64,000 bases of DNA from Annona cherimola (taxonomy: Eukaryota > Streptophyta > Magnoliopsida > Magnoliales > Annonaceae): positions 86,723,137-86,787,136 of the forward strand of contig CM059972.1 in NCBI GenBank assembly GCA_030490835.1, given 5' to 3'. Made by a program: the position numbers and the translations under genes. A model generated the notes under the pieces. It made no database searches. It saw nothing but the letters and a program-made list of their open reading frames with translations, and was not told the origin of the DNA. Of this stretch, positions 48,301-59,228 are shown one piece after another (positions within the stretch are counted from its first letter, which is position 1; every line of letters starts with the position of its first letter).

Positions 48301-49490
48301 AGATTTATAAGAAAAAGTTTATATGAATCTTCTCCTGGACATGAATTAGAAGGCAAAGAACAACTAGTATGCAAATTGAATAAAGCAATATTTGATTTGA
48401 AGTAATCATTTAGAGCATGGTGCAACAAACTTAATATAGCACTTGAAAGGTCTGTTTTTACTACATGTATTTTTGATACATCAATGTTTGTGAGAAGAAA
48501 TGTTGTTGGAATTGTAATAGAATTGATTTACGTTGATGATATAATCATCACTGGGAATGACAATGTTGGTATTTCAAACCTCAAAAAGTACGTTCGACAT
48601 GAAAGATCTTGGTAAGTTAAAATATTTCTTAGGTATTGAAGTTGCTCATTCTAATAAAGGTCTATTCTTGTGTTAGAGAAAACATATATTAGATCTTTTA
48701 AGAGAAACTAGGAAATTGGGCTTAGAGATAGTTGATACCCCCATGGATTATGCTGCCAAACTTGTTAAGACAAGTGAACCTTTAAAAAATCCTAAAAGAT
48801 TTCAAAGGCATGTTGAACAACTTATATATCTTACAGTCACTAGACCAGACATTGCAAACATAATCAGTTTTGTTAGTCAATTTATACATTCCCCTACTGT
48901 GGAACATATGAGAATTGTGGAATGAATTTTTTGTTATTTAAAATCTTATATAGGAAAAGGAATGTGGATGAAACTAAATAATCATACTGATGTCTCCTTT
49001 CATGCTGAGATTTTAGGATATGAGGATGGAGACTGGGCAGGAAATTCAAAGTATAGAAAATCTACCATAGGTTACTATACATTTTTTTGGAGGAAATATT
49101 ATAACCTGAAAAAGTAAAAAACAAAATATTGTAGTTAGGTCAAGTGCTGAAATTAAATACAGAGCTATGTCTTCTGCTACTAGTGAACTGATTTAGGTGA
49201 AATCAATATTACAAGAACTGGGTTTCAATACTCAAAAACTAATAAAGTTATTTTGTGATAACCAAGCTACTATACATATAATATCAAATCCAGTCTTCCA
49301 TAAAAGAACTAAGCATATTAAATTTGATTATCACTATGAGCGAGATAAAGTTCAAGAAAAATTTATCGAAACACCATATGTTAGAAGGACCAGCTGGCGG
49401 ACATCCTCGCTAAAGCTCTACCAAGAAGCAACTTTGAATATATATCGAAGAAAATGGATATCATTGATATTTATTCCCCAACTTGAGGGG
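45317..49490 (+). pseudogene. Copia 2 Gag-Pol polyprotein, decayed
   Basis: Gag starts at 45317 (MATSESTSTSDIVG) and continues across a stop at 45541 into DSLKEVYGQVEKASRIFELQ. A degraded zinc-knuckle region lies near 46110. The protease DSGATDHMSG is intact at 46455-46490. Integrase is badly broken (46970-47500). Reverse transcriptase keeps RLVAKGFTQTYDVDYNKTFA (48145) and the catalytic IYVDDII (48525). RNase H keeps FCDNQATIHIISNP (49250-49300). A 49-bp tandem duplication (46347-46444) just before the protease shifts the frame. Multiple stops and frameshifts make it non-functional. The domain order is that of Copia. Confidence 0.92.
46347..46444 (+). repeat. 49-bp tandem duplication inside the Copia 2 coding region
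   Basis: TTGTTCAATCCTTTAGTATG occurs at 46349 and again 49 bases later, followed by near-identical sequence. As 49 is not a multiple of three, the duplication itself shifts the Gag frame relative to protease. Confidence 0.9.
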
Positions 49491-49493
49491 GAG

Positions 49494-49691
49494 TGTTGAA
49501 CAACAAGTTGGTGAACTGGGATAAATGCGAGATACGGTTGCCCATTATGTGAATAAATGATCACCCATGCTGTGAATAAATGAAAAACATGAATGTAATA
49601 AATACCTTGTACCATGTAACATTATATATAGTGGATGAATGGTAACCCCAAGATATGATTGAGTGGGTTGCTTCCATGGAGTAGGGTAGTC
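49494..49691 (+). repeat. 3' LTR of Copia 2, left part
   Basis: It starts TGTTGAACAACAAG after the purine tract GAGGGGGAG and follows the 5' LTR up to GAGTAGGG, where the large insertion begins. The right part resumes at 57070. Confidence 0.9.
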
Positions 49692-50654
49692 TGTGATACC
49701 AAGAACAAATGTGACTCATACATGTAATCTAGGCATGTAATTAGTATTAATTATATGATTGAATTGGATGGATGAAATTAGGGCAAATGACTAAGTAAGG
49801 TGGTTAAGTTAATCACTTTAGCCTAATATGAGTTAATGTGCTAAAAAAAAGACAAAACGAGGTATGAAAATGATGATTTGGCATGATCTTTAATTCTATT
49901 AATTATGATTAAGTTGATGATAATTATGAGATTGATGTGGCTATTGTTAGAAAATTTATAACTTGATGCTAATAAAGCGGATTAACGTGAAATTTAAAAG
50001 GTACGTAAAAGTTGACGTGCTCTACCTTATGAATGGTATGAATTATGTTAATCATGATTAAACTATGATGATAATGATTTAATTTTATCAAGTTTTATAT
50101 GATATTTTCAAATGCCCATATCTTGATTTTGGATGATCATTTTGAGATAAAAATTTTCATGAATAGTTAAAACAAGGTGTTTTATCATATGGATGGATTT
50201 GATCAAGTTAAATATCATGGAAAATTTCTTAATCACATAAGGACAAAAGCATTTGACTTTTGCTCGTGAAAAATGACATACCATTAATGAACCAAAAGGA
50301 ATAAGTGACATGTGTCAATATGGGATTCATTGAGCAAAATTTAAAGTCAACCAAATAAATGGAAAGTTAACTTTTGAAAAGCAAATAAGACATGTGTCAA
50401 ACAAGGATTCATTAAGAGAAATAAAAAAATCAATGTGTTTAATGCCTTGCATAAGGTGTCAAAGGGAGAGAATTTTGAGTAATTTTTACAATTTCAAAAT
50501 TTTGAAAAATGTCATGATAAAAGGCTGCATGGTGAGAACGTGTTTAGCTATGGACATGATGGCATGAGCAAAATCATAGATTTTGGCATTTAAAAATTTC
50601 ATATAAATAGAAACCTTAAGGGGTAAGCAAGGCAGCTCAAGTGGGGATAAACAT

Positions 50655-53168
50655 TAGGGGTGCAACTTGGGTTGGGTACCTGCGGTTCGACCCACTGGGT
50701 ACCCTAAATAGGGTCGATTCGGTTCCATAGAACCTACCCATAGGGTCGGTTCGGTTCCGCAGATGAAATACCCGTTCAAATTTGTGTAGGGGTCGGTTCC
50801 AATGTTGGGTACCCGGAACTGACCCAGATTTCATATATAATATATACATAAATGTAATAATAAGTTAATAACATCCAGACCAGCCGTCCAACCCTAAAAT
50901 CCCATCCCGAGTTCCCGACCTGATCCCGCATTCCCATCTATGCATTTCGATCTACGGCAGCGCGGCTCTACGGCCTCCGCCCTCGACAACAATGACAACA
51001 GCGCCAGTGCCACAACTTCTTCCCTCACAGCTCCAATGCTCCTCTCTCTCCCCCGACCCTCTGCCCTCGGCATTCGGTGCGCAGGTCCTCCCCTCGACGG
51101 CCGACGACTGGACACGCAACTGCGCAGCTCCTCCCGTCGACAACCTCGCGGCCCTCGCCTGCTCCAGTGCTCGGTGCTCTCTCTCTCTTCCCCCCCCCCA
51201 AACCCTATGCCCTTGACGCATATGTTCCCCTTCGATGGCCAGCCCCCATTCTAGCCACATCTCCTTTATTTCAGTTGCAGCGTCGGAGCCGAGTCCATTT
51301 CAGACTGCTTGCCGGAGAAGACAGTTAGGTAGGCTTGAACTTTTGATTTGCATGTTGTCTAAATGATTCGTTTGTATTTTTCAAGTAGATTTAAGGTTGA
51401 AATCTTGTTGATTGAAGCTCGGATTGAACAAAATGGGGTGGATGAAATAGGAAGTCATGGAAGATCGCCCCTTTTATGTTGCATTGTTAATTTTTAAGTA
51501 ATAATTATTAATTCTAATGTTTAAGCATGTTGCTATGATGTTAATCATCAATCATCATGTTAATGGATAATGTTGATGGTTCTACATAACTTGATTGATT
51601 TGTTAAGTCTTTATTACATAGAAATTTAGTCTTTTCTATGTTGATCTGTTGTTCTTATAAATCTTATAAATCTTGTGATGAGAATAAATACATATCTTAT
51701 ATTCAGGGCCGTTTATTCTATCTCATCAGTTTTTTCCTGTTTTTGAATATATAAACAGGTTAGCGAAGAAGTTGAATGGGCATTAGCAAAATTGTCAAAG
51801 GTATTTAGCTCTCTTTGTGTATAATGCTAAGACAATAGAATGATGTCCCTAATTTTGCTTTGCCATTTATGTATAAATGCTAAAGTAATAGGAATGATGC
51901 TCCTAATGTTTCTTCATCATTTATATTTGTAATACGTCAGCTTTAGATGTCCTAGTCTATCTGTTTTTGTGTTGGGTGCATGTAAATATGAATGTTAGCT
52001 GCTTCAGTTCGTTAGAAACTTAGCATAGGTTGCCTTTGTTTTATCTTTGATTGACCAACATGGGTCGCTTCTAACTTGTGCTGATAAATGGTAATTTATG
52101 TCTTCAAATATTAGATGTCTTGTAGTTTGCAACTTTGTTTTTTATGTAGAGGATCTACACTTCTAATCCTTGACCTATTTCCCTCACATCTTGTAAGATA
52201 GTTTGTCCTTCTCTAACTCTATCCAAAACACAGGTCCTCCCCAAAACAAATTGAAGAGCCTGATAGAAGAAACTTATAGTTGCATTTCCAGTCAAGATTT
52301 TCGCTTCTAATTTTTACTGGAGGCAAGGTAGAAGGGTAACAGGGTGTTGCTGTTCATGTGGTTCTGTTGGATGCAAACACTAGCCAGGTAGTAACAGCTA
52401 GGCCAGAGTCATCAGTGAAACTAGATGTTGTTGTCTTTGAAGGCGACTTTAACAATGGTTATTCCAAAATTTGTCTGTTCTTGACATTTTGTATCCAATT
52501 CCAACAGGTACTTGGAAGTGGCATGTCAAATAAGATATGGGAGGTTCTTGTAGATCATGCAAAGACATGTGGTTTGAATGGGAAACTTTATGTGTACTAC
52601 CTTGATGATGGCAGAAATGTTGGTGTTGTTTTTAATAATATATATGAATTAAGTGGCCTTATTGGATGTGAAGGATTTTGGGATTTATTCATGGTAACTA
52701 ATAGAACAGAATTATGGTGGGAGCCTAGAGAGCAGTAAGTTCATTTGTTTTTTGTTGGTTTTTCATTGAAATCAGTCCTATTCAGAATTATTTCTTATTT
52801 TGTTCTTACCCTAGCTGTCTCAAGTTGTTTCTAGGCTGATAATTATGATAACTTCAAGGCCTTCACAAAATAAAAAAAACTATCATCTTTTGCCATGTGG
52901 CAACTTCTGCATTTTTACTAGCCTATGCAAATCTTTTGTTGTAGGGATATCATTGGAGTAAAATGACATATGTGGATAGTTTTGAATGCATGACTTCTTT
53001 AGGAACCGATTTGAAACCGAACCGGAACCGACCCACTCTTGAGAAAATTGGGTAGGGTATGCTCCGGACCTACCAGGTCTAAAATATGGTAGGGTAGAGA
53101 TTTTTGAAAAATAGGTAAGGGTAGGTTCCACCCATACCCGGACCTACCCGACCCAAGTTGCACCCCTA
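50655..53168. mobile_element. hAT-like element enclosing CBP60 gene fragments
   Basis: The left end TAGGGGTGCAACTTGGGT and the right end (reverse complement TAGGGGTGCAACTTGGGT) match over 18 bases, then diverge. GGTCGGTTCGG/CCGAACCGACCC subterminal words occur at both ends. The TAGGGGTG terminus is that of the hAT MITEs in this window. The flanks ATAAACAT and CTGATTTA do not match, so a target duplication is not demonstrated. The 2.5-kb interior contains a GC-rich block (50935-51330) and split CBP60 exons with introns, and no transposase. Confidence 0.72.
51759..52690 (+). pseudogene. CBP60-like (calmodulin-binding protein 60) gene fragment, broken
   Basis: CBP60 proteins are plant calmodulin-binding transcription regulators of immunity and development. 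Exon 51759-51800 reads VSEEVEWALAKLSK between an AG acceptor and a GT donor. From about 52236 the frame reads SPKQIEEPDRRNL, stop, LHFQSRFSLLIFTGGKVEG, stop, [20 protein letters not shown] and [16 protein letters not shown], the conserved N-terminal DNA-binding region. Both stops replace glutamine or glutamate positions. After a short remnant, an acceptor at 52507 leads into [20 protein letters not shown] and [16 protein letters not shown], a segment that in the family lies well over 100 residues further on. So the central exons are missing. Introns are kept, so this was copied as DNA, not through mRNA. The GC-rich block upstream may be the captured 5' end. Confidence 0.85.
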
Positions 53169-56017
53169 CTGATTTATTTAAGTCAAAATGAGGTGGAAAA
53201 TGCACCCTTATGAAAAGGGAAAGTGGGCAGCCATGCACGTTTCTTCATGGACAGCTTGGGCGTCCATATTTCTTGGACAACAAGTTGAAAAAAAAAGGGC
53301 AGCAAGGTGGACGGCCAAGCAAGGAATAGAAAGGAGGAGAAAATGAAGGAGAAAATGAGGGGAGAAGAGGAGAAACCAAGCTTAAGCAAAGAGGAGACAA
53401 ATCTAACAACTTCAAATAAGTGGTCGAACCAAGTTTTGGTTTAATAAATTCTAAGTTTTCTAACTCAATGAATGGTTCATAAAATTGATTCATTATGAAC
53501 CCTAAATAATTATTCAAGAAGCCCTTTATAGGGTTATTAAAGGATAAATGAACTAGGAGATTTACTTCAAGCTTTCAAGGAAGCATATGTGTGATTTAGA
53601 GTTGATTATGCTATGTACACCATGCTGAAATTTTTGGAAACTCCCAATTAAAGTTTCTATTTTAACCCTTTATTATATGTTGATTATGTGAATTATTTTC
53701 ATGATTAATATATGTTAAAGTAAGCATGTTTGATGGACTTTAGGCGGGTCAAACATAGAGTTGACAATTTGGTGCAAAATTCTACTCATTTAAGGTAGAA
53801 TTGATGCATAACTTAAACAACATGATAAATGGATGATTATGTAGGTAAAATACCCTAAATATAGGGTATTATGGACGTCCAAAGGGTGAAATTAAGAAGG
53901 GTAAAAATTTATTTTATAGAGCCTTAAAGATGTGGACGTCCAAAGTGGAGAAAGAGGGAGACAAGTTGTTGTTTTGGGCAATCCAATTGATGGATTTTAA
54001 TTTCATGATTATACCTAACTAATGTACAAAAAGGTGCTTAAGTTAAGCCAAAAAGGAGAGAAAATTTTCTGTTTTATATGAACTTGAATTACACATAATA
54101 TATGTGTGTTTAAAGGAGTGAACATGGAAAGTATAGATGACAAGAAGGAAGAATGACCACGTATGATTAGCTAAGGTGCAAAAATGAAATGAAAACATGG
54201 TAAAATAATGAAATATATGGCCGTTTTGAGAAAATTATAAAATCTCAAAAATTTGCAATTGAAACTAGTAGCCCTAACTCATAAATAGGTGCCTTGGAAG
54301 AGCACCAATGTGAAAAATGTAAAGAACGGGTGTTAAATGATAAATGAGAAGTATTAAATTTCCATATGTTGACTTAACCTTAGAGGTTATAATAAGCTTG
54401 AAAACTTACCCTAACTAAAGGTATCTAAAATGAAGGGAATGGTTAAAATGAAAAGAATAATCACAATTAAGTAACATGTCACACTGATGTGTGAATTAGA
54501 AGATTAACACCCAACTTGAAAGACAAGTGACTTAAGCTAGTTGAGATAAGTTGATGTGGATTCATATAGATTGGAAAACCCTAAGGGATGCAAGCATTTG
54601 AAATTTATGCATATAAATGAAATGTCGTTTTCATTATCTAGGCAAAGGCAAGGAAAAATATGGAAGAAGGGGATTAAGGTTATCTCAGGTAAGCAAGCTA
54701 ACTTTTCAAAATATTGATTTCCTCTTATGTGTTAAAATGATTACAAATATTTATGTTGATATTTTTATGAATTTCTTACAAGTGGGCAAGCATAAGTTTT
54801 GAAAATGATGGCTTTAATGAAATGCCTCAAGGATTGCTTCATGGGAAGCATGCAACACTTTTTAAAATAATAATTTTATCACAAGTGTTGCAAAGATTAG
54901 AAATATTTTACATTGATAGTTTTAAGAATTTACTTACAAGTAAGCAAGTTCTTCATGATACTATTTTCAAAGGAATTTTGAAAAATATTTATACATATGT
55001 TGTTAAAAGGAGTTTAAGGATTACCAACCCGACAAGTTGATTTCATAAAATAAATTGAATTCGGGTTGCTAAAATAGGCTACAAAAGGCTATACAAGCCC
55101 ATCTTTACATAAAAATGATAAGAGTGATATGTGGAACAAGGATATGATACCAAGGTGGATAAAAAGGGAATGATGCAATTACATAACCTTTTGTGGGCAA
55201 AAAAGTCCCAAAATGGAAACAAAGAAAATATTAGCAAAATACGTTGTTTATTCTTGAAAATTTAAAAGCTTTGAAGTCTCTTTATCTTGATAATTTTAAG
55301 ATTTATTACAAGCAACATTTTTAAAAAATATTATTTTCTCAAACATTACAAATGTTTATCAAAATGTTTTACTTAAATATTTCTAAAAGTATTTAAGGGT
55401 GATCATCCTAAAATTAAATTTCAAATATGTCAAAGTGGGTACGCGCACTTTTTCAAGATGGTTTAAAAGATACGGACTGCGGTCTATGATGTTTCATGAA
55501 ATCATGCTAACATATTGATATCAATGATGATGTATGGTACACCAGAATAATGGATAGGTCAATTGTAGAGACGGTCGGAGATAAACCAGGGCCCACTCTA
55601 CATATGACCAAGTCGCTAAAGGATAACAGGAGACCAACGACACCCTCCCTGAGATGGGAGAATGATTAAAGAACAACCACCTTACTAGTGTGCTGTTATA
55701 TGATGGATTCTCTTCCAAAAAGTAGAATGATCACTTGATAAGTGTCACTACTGGATGGGAATAAATGCATTCGCATATGTTTTTCTTTTGAAAAACCTAG
55801 AAACTGAGATATAAAAGTATTTATACGAAAAGTTACCCTAAATGGAATTTTATGAGCCTATACAAAAAGGTTACCCTAAAAATAGGGTGTTTTACACACA
55901 AGAAAGTGTAAATATCAAGGATGAAATGAAATATATTCTATGCAATTGCTTTCATGAAAAAGAATTATATGTATATATCTTGTTTGCTATAAACAAGCCC
56001 CAAAATAGAGATTACAA
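53169..56017. other. Non-coding rest of the 7.4-kb insertion
   Basis: Homology to the 16860-20640 repeat resumes here, with GGACGTCCAAAG near 53873 and 53937, CAGGTAAGCAAGCTAACTTT at 54687, GGACTGCGGTCTATGATG at 55476, and GATCACTTGATAAGTGTCA at 55730. No reading frame resembles a protein. Confidence 0.6.
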
Positions 56018-56270
56018 AAAAAGGGTTTATGTGGAAAAATATTTTAGGACATAAAAATATTCGTTTCCAAAAAGGGTTTATATGGAAAAATATTTTAGGA
56101 CATAAAACTGTCCATTGCCAAAAAGGGCTTATGTGAAAAATATTTTAGAACATATAAACGTCAGTTTCCAAAAGAATTTATGTGAAAAAATATTTTAGGA
56201 CATAAAAATGTTCATTAGCAAAAAAAGGATTTATGTAAAATGTCTTGGAGCATTAAAAATGTTCACACAA
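56018..56270 (+). repeat. About five tandem units of about 51 bp
   Basis: Units built on AAAAAGGGTTTATATGG and AATATTTTAGGACATAAAA start near 56018, 56071, 56120, 56171 and 56221, with increasing divergence. Two to three related units occur at 18990-19110 in the other copy of this repeat. Confidence 0.82.
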
Positions 56271-57069
56271 AAACAAAGAAAATTATCTAAAAAGAGTTAT
56301 ATACATATGCATTGCCTCTGAAAAGCCCTAACGTTGCACACAAAAGGTTTATATGAAACGATGTATATGAAAATATTTTAACGGAAAGTGTTTTCCTAAA
56401 TGATAAAATGCTTGTTTACTGAGTTATCACTCACGATTTATTTTTCCAAACCTTAGACAGGTGCAGCGAAACTCAAGAGGTCGAGAACCTAAGCATTGAA
56501 GAAAGGTATGAGATGATATTCATATGTAGGCTAAAATGATTAGCCATGATGTATGGGATGGTATGATTGAAAGTTTTAAGGTAGGTTAACATATGTAAAC
56601 TTGATGATAGTTCTAAAGGCTATGTGAATTGATGTTAGATGTGTGTATCCAACTATATATGTCAAATATTTGAAGATGAATGTATTTTATATGATTATGG
56701 CATGGCTAGGTTGATAAAACCAATGATGTAAGAGAACAATATAGAATTTTATGAATGATATGTGTAATTGATGCAACTGCAAGGTTGTAAGATTATGAAT
56801 AGGAAAAAGGATAAAATGGGAGTCAAAGAGTATTTTTAAAATACTAAGTGTGATGATTCACAAATGTATCGTTGCTTATGATATGAATGAAGTGAAATGT
56901 AAAGAAATGAAATGATGAAGGAAAATGAATGAAACGAGAAAAAAAATTGGACGAGATCCAATTAAGAACTCATCACGTGATCAGGACAACAATCTTGATT
57001 CACATTTACCAATTAATAAGATCTAGGAGTAATGCTCAGGATGTGACGCCTCGGGTTGAGGGCACCACA

Positions 57070-57140
57070 TAATCGAACTACGTAAATTCGTGTCTTGATC
57101 TCTATTTCTCTTCACTTAATTTCTTTGCTCTTTCTCAACA
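57070..57140 (+). repeat. 3' LTR of Copia 2, right part
   Basis: After the duplicated TAATC, the sequence GAACTACGTAAATTCGTGTC to TTTCTCAACA matches the end of the 5' LTR (43830-43897). Confidence 0.88.
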
Positions 57141-57145
57141 TGGAC

Positions 57146-57944
57146 TCTCAACAAAGCGTTAGGAAAATACACCCAATGACATCTAGGTAAAAATCCAAGC
57201 AAGAATATGACAATCTCCACCATGTGTCTCGATGGGATACAACCCCCTTTGAGGCGATGTTTGTAAATGGATTCCAAACAAGGCATCACAAAAATACTCC
57301 CAATAGCATCTATTTAAAAATCCAAGAAATGAAATCACGATAAAGAAATGCACTAGCAGAGAACCTCTTCTTCCATCAACACGGGCTACCCTTCAAAGCC
57401 AACACCCACCAGCCACTGATGACCGCAAGCTTCCCTAGATTTTAAAATTTTTCAGATTTCTAAACAACTGAATGCTTGATGGGTAGTTTAGGTATTTAGT
57501 TAATACATTAAAAAAAGATTTAAGTGTAGCAAACAGAAGGTAACGACATGGGTATGGGAGGAATTTTGAGTAAAATTCCGAGAGGAATATTTCAAAATTC
57601 GTATGTATAAGAGGAAGGGTGGATAAAATATGTGAGTATATTTGAGAGTTCCCCTATTTTATAATATCCAACTAATTTTTTTTACTTTTACTAATAGTAA
57701 TATTGTAAATTCATATCACTCTTAATGTCAGTTTTAACATTTATATCGTATTTAGAATTAAAGGTAAAATATGTAGTTCATTTATGTTAATTTTATAATT
57801 GTGTCGTCATATTTGTGAATATGGGTAATACTTTTACACCCAAATTCAGTGGCCAAATTTCTGCTTAGTAGCTACTGCCATATGATATATGATACAAAAT
57901 GTTAACAACTATTACTTTTCTTTAGTAAAAATTTAACTGGAAGA
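57146..57944. repeat. Local tandem repeat of about 120 bp, then non-coding sequence
   Basis: TCAACAAAGCGTTAGGAAAATAC (57148) and CAAACAAGGCATCACAAAAATAC (57271) begin two imperfect units that both continue with AAAAATCCAAG. Part of the same unit lies left of Copia 2. From 57340 to 57944 nothing is recognised. Confidence 0.55.
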
Positions 57945-58152
57945 GAGCCAAAGCGCATAGGGCAATTGGTACTCATGTCTGGCCTTAGTGTAAGAAGTCC
58001 CAAGTTCGTTGTCTACTGCAGTTATCCATACGTATATTGCAAATTGTGGACAAATTAGTTGGGATGACTGATTCTGTTGTAAGAAATAGAGATCTTGTAA
58101 AGTATGATTCCAATATAAGGTGGAACAATAACAAAAAAAATCAGCTGGAAGA
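57937..58152 (+). mobile_element. tRNA-derived SINE, 200 bp
   Basis: Element 57945-58144 is flanked by CTGGAAGA on both sides (57937-57944 and 58145-58152). It has an A-box-like GCGCATAGGGCAATTGGTAC (57953), a B-box-like CAAGTTCGTTGTC (58003) and an A-rich 3' end (AACAAAAAAAA) just before the duplication. It has no coding capacity. The box matches are imperfect, so the family is not named. Confidence 0.7.
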
Positions 58153-59228
58153 TTCAAACTGATGGATCGTTCATTGCGGCAAAATGTTGGGCCAGAGTGG
58201 GCGTCTTTGACTCTCTAACGATGGACGCCATGTGGCAATGCAGCTGGGGTTGATCTGGCTAGCGGAAATGCAGATTGAATAAGTAGATCTAGAGGGAACT
58301 CAACGGTGCTGATCAACATTCCAAACCGTGGTGAGATGGTGTTGCCCCCTGCTGCAAAGACATCAAAGGATATCGAAGCATGGAGTTTGAACTTATCCTT
58401 CGGGCATGTACTTTGTAGTAACAATCATGTAGCACATACGTTGTTTTGAGAAGAAGAAGGAAAAAAAAAAAAAAAAAAAGGAAAGTAGCACGTATGTTGG
58501 CAGATCTTGCGTACCAAATGGTACTTGATAAGGTTTGGATGAAAATTCCACCACAATATTCTGTAGAATAAATTTGCAGAGATATTGTTATGTTTTTTTT
58601 TTATTAGTAGAGATATTGTTATGTTGATTGAATGAGAATAGGTGCACTTTTTTTCCATTTCTAGCATTATATTTTAACGTGAGAAATGGTCTTTTAATGG
58701 GGCACCCCAAAATTTATCATAAAAAATTTACTTTTTCTAAGAAAAAGTTTTTCTTATCAACAATCAAAGTTTTTATAAGGATGCTATCATCTCTCACACA
58801 TTCAATCGTCATGCCCTTCGAGCCTTATTTAAACTGTTTCAATTAAATGTAAATATATGTTTGGTGAGTGTCGATCTTTTCTGACCGGTCGTTTACCTGG
58901 CTGTTTTCGACAACGTGTTAGGCCTTTTGATCAGGAGGGGAAAAAAACTGCCGTCAGATTAATTTTTAAGAATGGATACACTGATGGAGCATTTATTACA
59001 AAGAAATTTTACGCCCGCCACCAGAAGACCATTCTTCGTCTTGATGCCAGCTTTCTTGAAGATCCGCAGCAGGTAGAGCCCCACCACGACAACCCCGAAA
59101 GCCTGCTGGAAGAAATGGATGCTTGCAGAAGCTGTTTGGACCTTGAATTCGAATTGTTTATCTATGGCAATTTGAACCATACAGAGGGTTATCCTATCGA
59201 CGGACATTCATCGCGAAGAATGAAGGTT
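58153..59228. other. Non-coding; possible upstream part of the CNGC pseudogene
   Basis: A run of about 20 A lies at 58459-58478. From 58857 an open frame (to 59413, plus strand) leads into the CNGC remnant, but its first 120 codons match nothing I recognise. A minus-strand frame at 58959-59207 contains a hydrophobic stretch (GVVVVGLYLLRIF) and could be chance. Confidence 0.35.

Larger units (their letters stand above)
49687..57074. mobile_element. 7.4-kb TG...CA insertion in the Copia 2 LTR (long solo LTR or LTR derivative)
   Basis: The insert starts TGTGATACCAAG (49692) and ends GAGGGCACCACA (57069). TAGTC and TAATC on the two sides form a 5-bp duplication with one change, so integration was by a retroviral-type integrase. 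I found no second copy of its own ends inside and no proteins, which suggests a long solo LTR or a large derivative. It carries a TATA-like TCATATAAATAG (50599), and it shares several landmarks with 17620-19450. Without the nested CBP60-bearing element it is about 4.9 kb. Confidence 0.75.
43628..57145 (+). mobile_element. Copia LTR retrotransposon 2, nested by two later insertions
   Basis: It runs from TGTTGAACAACAAG at 43633 to TCTCAACA at 57140, with flanks TGAAC and TGGAC (a 5-bp duplication with one change). It includes the 5' LTR, a primer site, a leader carrying a hAT MITE (44313-44924), a decayed Gag-Pol (45317-49490) and a 3' LTR split by a 7.4-kb insertion (49692-57069). Without the insertions it would be about 5.5 kb, normal for Copia. 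Confidence 0.9.

Noticed and set aside
50894..51328. Four overlapping alanine/proline/arginine-rich frames
   Set aside because: They reflect the GC-rich block in the CBP60 carrier; none shows a domain, though the block may be captured 5' gene sequence.
58959..59207. Minus-strand frame with a hydrophobic segment
   Set aside because: It is antisense to the presumed upstream part of the CNGC remnant and has no recognised domain.
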